Shown piece after piece: positions 6,743-15,544 of a stretch of DNA of 34,013 nt; within the stretch, counting starts at the first letter, position 1, and the number at the start of each line of letters is the position of its first letter. Where the stretch lies: contig NZ_JANGCG010000024.1 of the NCBI RefSeq assembly GCF_024462815.1, positions 1-34,013 on the forward strand, written 5' to 3'. The translations under genes were made by a program, and so were the position numbers. The notes beneath the pieces are model-generated. The model ran no database searches and had not been told where the DNA came from. It saw only the letters and a program-made list of their open reading frames with translations. The stretch is from Gemmiger formicilis. GTDB taxonomy: Bacteria; Bacillota; Clostridia; Oscillospirales; Ruminococcaceae.

Positions 6743-8662
6743 TCACAAATAGTAATCCGGGCGCTTCTGCTCCCGGATGAATTGCTGCACATCTTCAATT
6801 TTCTCAGTGATTGGGCAAGTCGGCAGTGCTGCCAGCGCGGCGTCATGATACCTGCCGCCAATGCCCGCACGTTCGTCCAGAATAGCGACCACACAAGAGT
6901 CCTGCTCGGTACGGATGGCACGACCAAAACCCTGTCGCAGCTTCTTCTGCATTTCGGGGATGACTTCGGCGTTTATGTAGTCGCGCAGATTCGGGTACTG
7001 CCGGCGTTCGTAGTCGCTGACTGGGTCCGGAATCGGAAACGGCAGCTTTGCGATAATCAGCAAAGACACCATATCGCCGGGAAAGTCAATGCCCTCCCAG
7101 CAGGAGCCCGCCGAAAACAGTACGCCGTTGCCGGATTGCTTGAACTTCTGGATGATTTTGCCGCCATTGCGCCACGCCTGATAGGTCGGATATGTCCACT
7201 GACCGTCCGTCAGCGCGCGGACTTCTGCCATCTGGCGGTACGCTGTGAACAACACCAGCGCATGACCGTGGCAAGCATCCACCAATCGGACGATTTCTTC
7301 TGCCATTTTGCGGTTGTCCATTCGCGTTTTTACGCGCGGTGGAAAGTATAACAGACATTTTTTCTTGTAGTTAAACGGAGAATCTGCGCGGAAATGGCGC
7401 ATGGGGCGGTAAGCCGCCAGCCCCAAAAGCTGTTCCGTGTGGCTGAAATCTCCGGCTGCAGCCAATGTGCCGGAGGTCAGAATTGCTGGTTCGCGGGTAT
7501 TCCATAGGGCGCTGCGGAGTAGCTGCGGTACGCGGCTGCTGGCTGCGCAGAATGTAGGCTGACCATCGGCATCGTAGTCGATGTAAAGGATGCGCGTCGG
7601 CACCTCCAAAAGAAAAAGGCGCAGGAGACTTTCGGCTTCTCCCAGCCTGTTCAGCAGGTATCGCGGCATATCCGGCAATCCGCCAGCATTTTGCAACAGT
7701 GCTGTACAGTCGATGAGCGCAGCGCGGCGGAACGGTGTAAGCACGAACGGTTCACTCACTTTTCTTCGCAGCTTGGAAAGCCCCTGCGTGCAGGAGAACG
7801 ACAGCGTAAGGAACGCCGTCCGCAGCTGTCTGCCAAAATCCTTGTAGTGCGCCTGTTGTAATAAAAGGCACAATTCATCCATGTTGTGCGGGGATAAGGT
7901 TTCTGTGTACATCTGGCGGGCGGCATCGGGTAATTTGTGCGCCTCGTCCACTACTAGTGCCTGATAGCTGCGCAGGAGCAGAGGTCTATCTTCAAGTCGG
8001 TGCGATGCGTCTGCCAGCAAATAATTGTGATTGCAAATTTGGATGTCGGGTTTCATGGAATCTCGCAGATATTGCTGGTAGCGGCAATCCTCGCGCAGAA
8101 AGCAATCGCGCGGGCAGGACTGCGGCACACAGATCCGGCAGCGGTCATACCGAGAAAGTTCTGGGATATGATCCATGTCCAAAATATTTTCCGCAATGTG
8201 CAGGCTGTTCTTCTGCCGTTTTCTGCTTGGCTGCACCAGCGATGCTCTTTCGGCAAGGCGGGCATCGCAGACAAAACGCTCTTTGCCCTTGCGGACAACG
8301 GCTGTGATGGGTGCGGTGATGATACCCTCGTCCAGCAAAATAGCGGACAGGTCGGGCAGATACTCTGTAAGGATAGCGTCCTGCAAGGCGACGCTGGAGG
8401 TGGAGATAACGACGGGCAGTTTCATCCGTTCGGGGCGATGCATCTGCCAAAGGATACAGCCCACGAGGTAAGCCAGCGTTTTGCCGGTGCCTACGCCTGC
8501 TTCGCACAGGGAAATTTCCTTATTATATAAGGTATCTAAAACTTCATGGCAAAGCGCGATTTGTTCCTCACGCACCGCCATGCCGTGCCTGGGTAAGATT
8601 TCCCGGAAAGTTTTCTCGGCCATACGGTGGGATTCCGCATAGCCCGTTGGATAGGTTTGCAT
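6743..8662 (-). CDS. DinG/XPD-like superfamily 2 DNA helicase
   Basis: A 639-aa ATP-dependent helicase. It has Walker A AGVGTGKT (about 55-62) and the Walker B/DEAH box VVDEAHKL (about 237-244). A cysteine cluster between them (C132, then C175, C178, C183, C187 and C193 in CRICVPQSCPRDC...C) fits an iron-sulfur cluster of the XPD/DinG type. Motif V (SAGSCWEGIDFPG) and motif VI (QGFGRAIRTEQD) come near the end. The start is ATG 8662, preceded by AGGGGTG at about 7 nt; the upstream extension in the same frame looks non-coding and runs through a hairpin. Its 3' end reaches the next gene with no gap. Within the element it may unwind DNA during transfer, replication or recombination; the exact role is unknown. 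Confidence 0.85.
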   Translation of the reverse strand: MQTYPTGYAESHRMAEKTFREILPRHGMAVREEQIALCHEVLDTLYNKEISLCEAGVGTGKTLAYLVGCILWQMHRPERMKLPVVISTSSVALQDAILTEYLPDLSAILLDEGIITAPITAVVRKGKERFVCDARLAERASLVQPSRKRQKNSLHIAENILDMDHIPELSRYDRCRICVPQSCPRDCFLREDCRYQQYLRDSMKPDIQICNHNYLLADASHRLEDRPLLLRSYQALVVDEAHKLPDAARQMYTETLSPHNMDELCLLLQQAHYKDFGRQLRTAFLTLSFSCTQGLSKLRRKVSEPFVLTPFRRAALIDCTALLQNAGGLPDMPRYLLNRLGEAESLLRLFLLEVPTRILYIDYDADGQPTFCAASSRVPQLLRSALWNTREPAILTSGTLAAAGDFSHTEQLLGLAAYRPMRHFRADSPFNYKKKCLLYFPPRVKTRMDNRKMAEEIVRLVDACHGHALVLFTAYRQMAEVRALTDGQWTYPTYQAWRNGGKIIQKFKQSGNGVLFSAGSCWEGIDFPGDMVSLLIIAKLPFPIPDPVSDYERRQYPNLRDYINAEVIPEMQKKLRQGFGRAIRTEQDSCVVAILDERAGIGGRYHDAALAALPTCPITEKIEDVQQFIREQKRPDYYL

Positions 8663-9038
8663 TGGTTTACACCCCTGTTTTCCATCCCGTTTAAAGCAAA
8701 ATGATGGGCAGCAGGCGCTTGGGGTCCTGCTGCCCACGATTTGCCCTAAACGGCAAAAGTAGATAGTTAAGAAACTGTGCCACATTTGCCGCTCGCACCC
8801 CTGACACCGGGAACACAACAGGCAGGGTGTTGGCACACCCGTTCACTGACTCCGCCGGAGTCTTACTGCTTACAACTCCGGCTCGGTCACCCCCTCTGAC
8901 GCGGGAGGCTGCTGGCGTATCATTGTACTCTCTCCCACCGCAATTCCGGTTTGCCAGTCCGCCCACTGGGGCCTGCCGGGAAAGGAACGTACTTGTTATG
9001 CTGGGTATTCGGTTGTCAAGGTACAGGCATTAGCCGCC
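8663..9038 (-). ncRNA. Structured 376-bp leader or small RNA before the helicase
   Basis: No convincing protein is seen; a 91-codon open frame on the minus strand (8691-8966) begins with GTG and has no ribosome binding site. Several hairpins are present. A long imperfect stem has arms of about 28 nt at 8687-8715 and 8726-8753, around a core of GGGCAGCAGG and its complement. GGGTGT/ACACCC lies at 8825-8840, and GACTCC/GGAGTC at 8848-8862. A perfect -35 box (TTGACA) is seen near 9013-9018 on the minus strand, without a clear -10 box. The helicase ribosome binding site follows the long stem directly, so a regulatory leader or processed small RNA is likely. I cannot name an RNA family. Confidence 0.4.
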
Positions 9039-9368
9039 TCAAAGACGGTCAATGCGAGCCAAATCACGGAGGATGGATTTCAAATATGTCTTATCTTCTT
9101 CCTGTATGTAGGACAGCATGTGGAGAAGTGCCGCTGCTTCTTCCGGAGTAAGATACCTTGGTTGCGAATGAATCGGTGAATCAATGTATATTCCACCATG
9201 ACGACCGGGCGTGCTTCCTATCTGGTATGTAAGCGACAAGATTTCCACATCGTAGCGAATCGTTCTGCGACAGGTGCCAAAACGCACAACCAGATCATTG
9301 ATTTTCACTTTTTCTGTTCTGGAAAAGAGTATCTCTATAATCTCGCGGCGTCGTTCTGACGCATTTAT
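9039..9368 (-). CDS. Small HTH regulator with apparent ATA start
   Basis: A 109-aa protein if read from ATA 9368. It reads ERRREIIEILFSRTEKVKIN then an HTH_11/DeoR-type helix-turn-helix (DLVVRFGTCRRTIRYDVEIL), a GRHGGIYI turn, and a helical end with YLTPEEAAALLHML. It is a likely DNA-binding repressor or activator for the helicase region. The family normally begins a few residues before ERRREI. The codon there is ATA, about 10 nt after a perfect AGGAGG, and no ATG, GTG or TTG exists in frame from the upstream stop down to GTG 9308, which would remove half the HTH. Either the gene uses ATA or its start has been lost. The preceding 200 bp hold a plus-strand terminator hairpin but no clear promoter. 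Confidence 0.7.
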   Translation of the reverse strand: MNASERRREIIEILFSRTEKVKINDLVVRFGTCRRTIRYDVEILSLTYQIGSTPGRHGGIYIDSPIHSQPRYLTPEEAAALLHMLSYIQEEDKTYLKSILRDLARIDRL

Positions 9369-9419
9369 CGCTGACTCACCTCCTATTGGCGTGGCTCTGA
9401 TTTTAGACTATCACGCTAT

Positions 9420-9454
9420 GGGGCAAAAACCTTGCCCCTTATTTTTATTTTTTT
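9420..9454 (+). terminator. Intrinsic terminator on the plus strand
   Basis: GGGGCAA (9420-9426), a 5-nt loop and TTGCCCC (9432-9438), followed by a T-rich run to 9454. No plus-strand gene lies upstream, so it would stop antisense transcripts heading from the helicase region towards the sugar cluster. Confidence 0.6.
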
Positions 9455-9574
9455 ATAAAAGAGAATCGTACAATAATCTCTGTATTTCAAGATATCAATA
9501 GTTTCCTACTTATACTGCTAATCATATAGCTCATCACTTGAAAGAAACGCAAAACGGAAAAATAACTTATAACA

Positions 9575-9627
9575 AAAAAGAGGCCTGCATCCAAGTCCAA
9601 CTGGACTTCAGAATGCAGGCTCTTTTA
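9575..9627 (-). terminator. Bidirectional terminator after sugar cluster 1
   Basis: Arms GAGGCCTGCAT and ATGCAGGCTC, with a second inner stem AAGTCCA/TGGACTT, and a T run on both strands (six T on the minus strand, four on the plus). It lies just downstream of the beta-phosphoglucomutase stop and ends the minus-strand operon. Confidence 0.8.
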
Positions 9628-9652
9628 TCATCACCTTTTATTTAGTTTTCCA

Positions 9653-10294
9653 TCAGGCTGGATGGCCCTCTACTGCAAGAAGTTCACTTAACGATAGAAG
9701 CGGATAATTGACGTTCGGGCAATCTTTTGCTGGCCCGATTCCAGCCACCAGAAAACCCCCATTGAGGGCGGCTTTCACACCTGCCTCTGCATCTTCAACG
9801 ACAAGGCAATCACTTGGCTTTTGGTGCAGCTTTTCTGCCGCCAGCAAAAAGACCTCCGGATCTGGTTTTGAATGTGAAATTTGATTTCCATCTACAATAA
9901 CATCAAAGAACTTTCCAATCCCGAGCTTTTCTACAATAAGCGGTGTATTCTTACTTGAAGATCCGATAGCCATCGGGATATGGACGGCATGCAGCTTTTC
10001 CAGAACTGTCCATGCACCATCTGCCAAATCCTTTGAAGTTATATTTTGTAGCAGTTCTCTGTAAATATTGTTTTTCTTTTCCGCAAGCAGAAATTTTTCC
10101 TGCTCGCTATAACAGACTGGCGAATTGCGCAGGATTAGTTTGAGACTCTCCATCCGCGAAACGCCTCGCAGCTGGTTATTGACTTCTCTATTAAAAGGAA
10201 TATGCAATTCATCAGCTATAGCCTTCCATGCCATATAGTGATATTCATCTGTATGGCACAGAACACCATCTAAATCGAAAATAATAGCGTTCAT
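9653..10294 (-). CDS. pgmB: Beta-phosphoglucomutase
   Basis: A 213-aa HAD-superfamily enzyme that interconverts beta-glucose 1-phosphate and glucose 6-phosphate. The N-terminal motif FDLDGVLCHTDEYH gives the nucleophile D7 and the acid/base D9. The cap domain follows with a RGVSRMES substrate loop, then the GSSSKN motif, the lysine of SHSKPDPEVF and the metal site VVEDAEAGVKAA. Length matches the family. ATG 10294 is chosen over an in-frame TTG two codons earlier, because AAGGA sits about 8 nt before it. It is the last gene of cluster 1. Together with a GH65 phosphorylase it is the standard route for phosphorolysis of alpha-glucobioses (maltose, trehalose, kojibiose or nigerose type). Confidence 0.9.
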   Translation of the reverse strand: MNAIIFDLDGVLCHTDEYHYMAWKAIADELHIPFNREVNNQLRGVSRMESLKLILRNSPVCYSEQEKFLLAEKKNNIYRELLQNITSKDLADGAWTVLEKLHAVHIPMAIGSSSKNTPLIVEKLGIGKFFDVIVDGNQISHSKPDPEVFLLAAEKLHQKPSDCLVVEDAEAGVKAALNGGFLVAGIGPAKDCPNVNYPLLSLSELLAVEGHPA

Positions 10295-10322
10295 AGGCAA
10301 ATCCTTTTGACTGCAAATAAAC

Positions 10323-10352
10323 AGCCTCTTGCTGTGTGCTAAAGCCTCTTGC
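10323..10352. repeat. Short direct repeat between GH31 and pgmB
   Basis: AGCCTCTTGC occurs twice, at 10323-10332 and 10343-10352, with a 20-bp period in the 60-bp gap between the two genes. It may be a small duplication; no function is evident. Confidence 0.4.
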
Positions 10353-10354
10353 GG

Positions 10355-12334
10355 TCAGCAAAAATGGTGAATTTGAACGGTTTCTGCTCCAGTTCCTTCC
10401 ACGCGGACCTTTTCGTTTTTCCACTCGCAGGTAAGAACCGACTTATTTGTGGTGAAAGTACTTTTGCCTGCCGCTCCAGCGACAAGCAGAATCAGTTTAG
10501 AATTAAGATTCTGAGAAACTGGATTGCCAAGTGAATCCATGCCATCAGCATGCAGAGGAACTGCATAGCCACTGCGGATAAAAACAGGGAATTTCATATC
10601 TGCCGTCGTAGAAATTGTCTGGCAGCCATGATAGCATTTTCCCGTAAAAAAGGCGTACCATTCGCCCTTCGGCAGATAGACTTCTCTTGCAGTTTGGTTT
10701 TCTTCCAGCAGTGGTGCAACAAGGATAGCATCCCCCAGAAGGAATTCGTCCTCAACTTGGCGAGCGGCTTTGTCCCGCGGCCATTCGTACACCAGCGGAC
10801 GCATCATTGGGACTTTCTCTGCTGCGCACCTGAATGCAGTGGCCATCAAATAGGGCTGCAAATTCATTCTGAGCCAATGCCAAAAACGCATCTCTGTCAC
10901 GAATTCAGGAGAATTATAAACTGCTGCCATATTCCACGGGCTGCGTTCATTGTTTCCCTCGCCGCCAGGCATCAATTCTTTGAACTGACCGCCATCGGGT
11001 TCAGAATGCCATTGCATAATTGGCGTAAAACACGCCAGCATCGTTGCACGGCGATAGAGATCCAACGTCGGAAGCGGCCCTGCAAACCCGGCAAGATCAA
11101 ATCCCCAGAACAGAATGCCGCTTAAAGCTGCACTAAGCCCTGCGGAAAGGACATGCCGTAGTTCATCATTTGTGGACTGCTGATCCCCGCCCCAATGGCA
11201 CGGTGTTGTATGCTGTCCCATATAGCCTGCACGGCTGAAAAGGACATGATTATCACCAAGAAATTTGGTATATGCCTTCGTGTATTGCTGCGGATAGTAG
11301 TTGCGGCTTTCCTTGCCCGTACTGCCGTCATAAAAGGAGACTTCATCTGTGCAAACAAATTCGCCGCCATCGGTTTTGAATCCATCTACGCCCATGTCAA
11401 GCAGGTACTGTCTTTTCCCGAACCATGTTTTGCAAGTTTCAGGATTTGTAAAATCAGGGATCATCGAGCCGGGGAACCAATGTCCTTCCGGAATCTTATA
11501 GGGTGTCCCATCCAAGTTATGAATACACAGGGAGCGTTTTACTGCATCCTCCCGATCCAAATCATTCTGATGATTTCTGATTTCATCATCGCCTTGCTGC
11601 TTATACACCGGGACCTGCCAGAGCACCAGATGAAGTCCTGCCTTATGCAGCTTTTCAATCATTTCTTGTGGGTTCGGCCAATAGGCGCTTTCCGAATAGT
11701 CAAAGTCACCTACTGCAAAAGGCCCCCCGTTCGGCTTTTCCTTATATTTGGCACCATTAAAAATGTAAAAGGTTGCTTCATCGCTCCATGCTTCAAGAAC
11801 CAGCACGGTAGCCGGGAATTGATACTTCTTCAGAAGTTCAATCTGCTTTTCCGTTTCCTTTTGCGTATTCCAATGGTTTGCAGAGATCCACGGCCCGAAG
11901 ACCCAGTCAGGCGGAAGAATCGCAGGCCCGGACAAAGACATATACTCAGAAATTAGTTTTTCAGGCGTCCCTGCGTTGAATATAAACTTACAATTGCCGG
12001 GCGCATGAACCGTTATGACGTTTTTCTGTGTGAAATCGAATATCAATGTGCCACCAGACAATGTACAGAAAGAGAACCCTGTATCCGTGAAAAAGAACGG
12101 CGAGGGACAATAGCTTTTATCCCCTTGATTACAGAACTTTTCTTCCACCTCGATTTTCACGATGCGGTCATTCTGGTTGAGTCCATTATACCGTTCACCC
12201 ATTCCATAAACTGCTGAATACGCAAGACTCATGGTGAGCAGTTTTGTCTGTTCATTCCAGCATATAGAAGCCACCTGACCGTCTACTGGCATGTTCAGAT
12301 TGGCATCGTTCTTATTAGGCTCCCACTCAATCAT
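10355..12334 (-). CDS. GH31 alpha-glucosidase-type glycoside hydrolase
   Basis: A 659-aa cytoplasmic enzyme with no signal peptide. Family GH31 is shown by the N-terminal beta domain motif GMGERYNGLN, the nucleophile motif DGFKTDGGEF (D322), the acid/base region HWGGDQ (D384), WGFDLAGF, and the C-terminal motif DAILVAPLL with PKGEWYAFFTG. Members hydrolyse terminal alpha-glucosides or alpha-xylosides, and the cluster context points to alpha-glucosides. ATG 12334 has AAGGA about 9 nt before it and lies 6 nt after the permease gene, so it is part of the transporter operon. It probably releases glucose from the imported sugar beside the GH65 route; the exact linkage cannot be told from sequence. 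Confidence 0.9.
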   Translation of the reverse strand: MIEWEPNKNDANLNMPVDGQVASICWNEQTKLLTMSLAYSAVYGMGERYNGLNQNDRIVKIEVEEKFCNQGDKSYCPSPFFFTDTGFSFCTLSGGTLIFDFTQKNVITVHAPGNCKFIFNAGTPEKLISEYMSLSGPAILPPDWVFGPWISANHWNTQKETEKQIELLKKYQFPATVLVLEAWSDEATFYIFNGAKYKEKPNGGPFAVGDFDYSESAYWPNPQEMIEKLHKAGLHLVLWQVPVYKQQGDDEIRNHQNDLDREDAVKRSLCIHNLDGTPYKIPEGHWFPGSMIPDFTNPETCKTWFGKRQYLLDMGVDGFKTDGGEFVCTDEVSFYDGSTGKESRNYYPQQYTKAYTKFLGDNHVLFSRAGYMGQHTTPCHWGGDQQSTNDELRHVLSAGLSAALSGILFWGFDLAGFAGPLPTLDLYRRATMLACFTPIMQWHSEPDGGQFKELMPGGEGNNERSPWNMAAVYNSPEFVTEMRFWHWLRMNLQPYLMATAFRCAAEKVPMMRPLVYEWPRDKAARQVEDEFLLGDAILVAPLLEENQTAREVYLPKGEWYAFFTGKCYHGCQTISTTADMKFPVFIRSGYAVPLHADGMDSLGNPVSQNLNSKLILLVAGAAGKSTFTTNKSVLTCEWKNEKVRVEGTGAETVQIHHFC

Positions 12335-12340
12335 ATGCTT

Positions 12341-13201
12341 TTATCCTTTCACGCCGCCAACCGTAAGGCCTTCTTTGAAATACTTCTGCGCAAAAATATA
12401 AACGATCAGAATCGGAATAATCGAAATCAGTGCGCCTGCCATTGTCAGGTTGTACTGATTCTTGTACTGGCCGGACAACGTGCTCAGCAGCAGTGGAAGC
12501 GTAAATTTGCTTCTTTCGCTCAGCAAAACCAACGGCAGTAGGTAATCATTCCACATGTCCATAAATGCAAGGATTGCCAGCGTTGCCATAGCGCTGCCGC
12601 TCATGGGCAGTATGATTTTGAAAAAAATGCGCCACATGCTCGCGCCATCAATAACAGCGGCTTCAATATAGGCATCGTTGATCGTCATCATTTTCTGCCG
12701 CATCATAAAAATGGCAAAGGCATTAAACAGCTGCAACAGCATAAACGCATTTAAGCTATTGGTAAGGTGCATATTCGTCATAATAATGAACAGCGGAATA
12801 AAAGTGATCTGCGACGGAATCATCAGCGCCGTAACATAAATGCCAAAGACCGCATTACGCCCCTTGAACGGAATTTTTGTCAGTGCAAATGCAGCCATCG
12901 CGGCACACAGAAGGCGCACTGCCGTGCAAAGAACAGACACGTAAAAGCTGTTGAAGATAGAGCCCACAAATTCCGGCATAGCAAAAAGTTTTTTGTATGC
13001 ATCAAGTGTCGGTTCTTTTGGGATCCACTCCACGGGAATGCTCATAATAGCGCCGCGGCCTTTTAAGCTGGTGATAATCATCCAATAAAACGGGATGCAG
13101 ACAATTATGGCCACCAACAATCCCAGTACATAAAATGCCACTTTTCCAATGATTCGTCTTTGTTTCAGCCCTGTCAAAGAAGATGTTTTAGCGTTAGTCA
13201 T
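12341..13201 (-). CDS. ABC sugar importer permease, MalG type
   Basis: A 286-aa inner-membrane protein with six predicted membrane segments. The cytoplasmic EAA loop YIEAAVIDGASMWRIFFKII contacts the ATPase. The C-terminal end (YFKEGLTVGGVKG) is typical of carbohydrate uptake family 1 MalG/AraQ permeases. It overlaps the MalF-type gene by 8 nt, so they form one heterodimeric channel. No ATPase gene is present in the cluster. Confidence 0.92.
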   Translation of the reverse strand: MTNAKTSSLTGLKQRRIIGKVAFYVLGLLVAIIVCIPFYWMIITSLKGRGAIMSIPVEWIPKEPTLDAYKKLFAMPEFVGSIFNSFYVSVLCTAVRLLCAAMAAFALTKIPFKGRNAVFGIYVTALMIPSQITFIPLFIIMTNMHLTNSLNAFMLLQLFNAFAIFMMRQKMMTINDAYIEAAVIDGASMWRIFFKIILPMSGSAMATLAILAFMDMWNDYLLPLVLLSERSKFTLPLLLSTLSGQYKNQYNLTMAGALISIIPILIVYIFAQKYFKEGLTVGGVKG

Positions 13202-14114
13202 CGTAGTTCACCCACTTGTTCTGAAGTTTCATCTGAACCATTGTCAGAAGCAGCAAAATCGCAAACAGAATCCAGCTATATGCGGCAGCCGTACCCATTT
13301 CATAGTAACGGAAGCCGCACTTATAAATGCGTTCAACCATCACCATTGTCGAGCCAAGCGGGCCACCATCGGGGGTCATGATCATAATCTGCGTAAACAG
13401 CTGGAAGGAGTTAATCAAGCTGATAATCAAGACAAAGAAAAGCGTAGGAGTCAGCAATGGCAATGTAATTCTTGTAAACTGTTTGATTTTGCCGGCACCG
13501 TCGATTGCCGCCGCATCGTAGTATTCCTGATTGATTCCCTGAAGGCCAGACATCAGCATAAGGCCAAAGTACCCCATATCCTTCCAGACCGAGGCAAGAA
13601 CGATTGCTGGCATTGCCCACTTTGAGCTTTGAAGCCACGAGGGCCCCTCAATTCCGAACAAGGCCAGAATATTGTTAATAGCACCATACTCAGGACTAAG
13701 AACCCATTTCCAAATCAATGCGCCCGCAACCCATGAGGTGATAACCGGGATATAGTAAAGAACGCGGAAAATTCCAACACCCTTTACATGACTGTTCAAA
13801 ATGAGCGCCACAATCATGGAGGCAATAAGCATCAAAGGAATGTAGAGGATCACAAATTCCAGCGTGTTTCCAATCACCTGATAAAACTCTTTTGATGTGA
13901 GAATTTCCTTATAGTTCTCGATCCCTACGTAGAATCGATCCATGAATCCGCTAAAATCACTGAACAATGTCAGTTCGCTCAATCCATCCCAACTGGTCAG
14001 GCTGACAAAAATTTGCATAATCATTGGGATGATACTGAACACAACAAAACCAGCCAAACTTGGAAGCAAAAATGGTAATGCTGTTTTCCAGCTTGCCAAT
14101 CGGGAATTTTTCAT
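13194..14114 (-). CDS. ABC sugar importer permease, MalF type
   Basis: A 306-aa inner-membrane protein with about six membrane segments, beginning with WKTALPFLLPSLAGFVVFSI and carrying an EAA loop (YYDAAAIDGAGKIKQFTRIT). It pairs with the overlapping MalG-type permease and receives sugar from the binding lipoprotein encoded upstream. The start is ATG 14114, with GGAGGG about 11 nt before it, immediately after a strong intra-operon hairpin. Confidence 0.92.
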   Translation of the reverse strand: MKNSRLASWKTALPFLLPSLAGFVVFSIIPMIMQIFVSLTSWDGLSELTLFSDFSGFMDRFYVGIENYKEILTSKEFYQVIGNTLEFVILYIPLMLIASMIVALILNSHVKGVGIFRVLYYIPVITSWVAGALIWKWVLSPEYGAINNILALFGIEGPSWLQSSKWAMPAIVLASVWKDMGYFGLMLMSGLQGINQEYYDAAAIDGAGKIKQFTRITLPLLTPTLFFVLIISLINSFQLFTQIMIMTPDGGPLGSTMVMVERIYKCGFRYYEMGTAAAYSWILFAILLLLTMVQMKLQNKWVNYDD

Positions 14115-14130
14115 ATTCTATAAACCCTCC

Positions 14131-14167
14131 GATAAAAATACGGGGACAGGCTCCCGCCTGCCCCCGT
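14131..14167 (-). terminator. Intra-operon hairpin with T run (partial terminator)
   Basis: On the minus strand a 12-bp stem with one mismatch (arms at 14156-14167 and 14140-14151, loop of 4) is followed by ATTTTTAT. It lies between the binding-protein gene and the permease genes. Such hairpins are known to keep binding-protein mRNA more abundant than permease mRNA by partial termination or 3' protection. Confidence 0.75.
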
Positions 14168-14175
14168 CAAACTAT

Positions 14176-15504
14176 TTACTTGGTCAAATCGATTTTCTGT
14201 TCGCACTCAGCCTGCATATCCTTCAGCGCCTGCTCCGGGGTGACAGTGCCGGCGGCCGCAGCGCTCAAATGCTGACCAACGATGTCCTGCAGCTCTGCAT
14301 ACTGGGTGATAACAGGAGGAGTCACAAGGTAATCAAGGCTCTTAAAGACCGCTTCGCGATTTGCCGGAGGAGTCTTTTCTTTGTACTGAGCGATGATATC
14401 CTCGTCCTGAACCGGAGGCAGCTCCCAGCCTGCGTCCAGGCGGATCTGCGTTGCTTCACGGTTGGAGGAAATGTAGGTGATGAACTTAACGGCTTCATCA
14501 GCAACCTGAGAATCTTTGGAAACGACGTAACCGTTGGAGAAGAAGTGTGTAGCCTTCTGAGTGTGACCAGGTTCAACAACGATATCCCAATCGAAGTCGC
14601 AATTGTTCGTATATTCGGGGAATGCCCAAATACCCGTCACAATCATGCCAAGGCGGCCAGACTCAAACAGGTCCCAGTCACCCATGCCTGCCATCTGCTC
14701 CTCGGTGGGCATAACATTGGTTTTCTGCTGCATGTCAACCATGTACTGCAGCGTTTCAATGTTTTCCGGGGTATCCATCGTGAACTCCGTAAAGTCATCA
14801 TTGAAAAGGCTGCCGCCGTTCTGCTTAACGGTCTTATAGAACTCGTTGAAGGAAATGGGATGATAATAGCCAAAGATATTATCACCCAGCGCACGGATTT
14901 TCTCCGCCGCAGCCATTGCATCCTCCCACTTCCAGTCGTCCGTGGGATAGTCAATGCCGGCCTGATCAAACAGATCCTTGTTGTAAATCAGCACAACATT
15001 CGAGAAGCTATCAGGAACGCCATACTGTACGCCGTCAGCGCTGAACGCTTTCAGGGCCATATCGTTGTAGATAGAGGTGTCGATGCCGTCTTTGGTCAGG
15101 ATGTCATCCAGCGGCATCAATGCGCCCTTCTTTGCGTAGGAGACGAAATTCTGGTAATCCAGTTCAAAAACATCGGGAGCCTGGCCGCCGGAAACCTTCG
15201 CCGTCATCTGCGTAAAGTAGTCGTCATAGCCATAGGTCTGCAGGTCGATGGTGACATTGGGGTTTTCTTTCATATAGTTGTCAACCATCTGTTGCAGATA
15301 CTGCTCGTTGTCTCCGGACCCGGAGTACTGTGCAAACGTGATTGTCACAGGCTCATTAGAAGCCTCCGATGCTGCCGTGCTTTCCGTAGAAGCTGCATCA
15401 GAAGAGCTTGCCACGGTACTTGTAGACGAGGCTGCCGAACCGCAGGCACTGAGTGCAAGCATTGCGGCCATCGAGCATGCCATGTAAGAAATTGCCTTTT
15501 TCAT
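14176..15504 (-). CDS. Sugar-binding lipoprotein of ABC importer 1
   Basis: A 442-aa extracellular solute-binding protein family 1 (MalE-like). A signal peptide ends in the lipobox ALSAC with C21 as the lipidated residue, followed by a serine/alanine linker and the binding domain (VTITFAQYSG at about 53 onwards). It captures the oligosaccharide outside the membrane and hands it to the two permeases. ATG 15504 is preceded by AAGGAGG at about 7 nt. It is the first gene of the transporter operon, separated from the regulator gene by 134 bp with a candidate promoter and a dyad. Substrate is inferred from neighbouring enzymes as an alpha-glucoside. Confidence 0.93.
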   Translation of the reverse strand: MKKAISYMACSMAAMLALSACGSAASSTSTVASSSDAASTESTAASEASNEPVTITFAQYSGSGDNEQYLQQMVDNYMKENPNVTIDLQTYGYDDYFTQMTAKVSGGQAPDVFELDYQNFVSYAKKGALMPLDDILTKDGIDTSIYNDMALKAFSADGVQYGVPDSFSNVVLIYNKDLFDQAGIDYPTDDWKWEDAMAAAEKIRALGDNIFGYYHPISFNEFYKTVKQNGGSLFNDDFTEFTMDTPENIETLQYMVDMQQKTNVMPTEEQMAGMGDWDLFESGRLGMIVTGIWAFPEYTNNCDFDWDIVVEPGHTQKATHFFSNGYVVSKDSQVADEAVKFITYISSNREATQIRLDAGWELPPVQDEDIIAQYKEKTPPANREAVFKSLDYLVTPPVITQYAELQDIVGQHLSAAAAGTVTPEQALKDMQAECEQKIDLTK

Positions 15505-15544
15505 TGTTTTTCCTCCTTGTATAAGTAGTGGAACACTTGATTTT

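Noticed and set aside
6728..7351. 207-codon plus-strand frame opposite the helicase
   Set aside because: It is antisense to helicase motifs V and VI and has no ribosome binding site or known domain.
8663..8836. Upstream in-frame extension of the helicase by 58 codons
   Set aside because: The extension is cysteine-rich and hydrophobic, unlike helicase N-termini, runs through a stem-loop, and ATG 8662 has a good ribosome binding site.
8691..8966. 91-codon open frame on the minus strand before the helicase
   Set aside because: It begins with GTG, has no ribosome binding site and runs through several strong hairpins, so a structured non-coding region is the better reading. It cannot be fully excluded as a hypothetical gene.
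13942..15528. 528-codon plus-strand frame
   Set aside because: It lies antisense to the MalF-type permease and the binding lipoprotein genes, which have clear motifs and ribosome binding sites. It has no ribosome binding site of its own and no recognisable domain.
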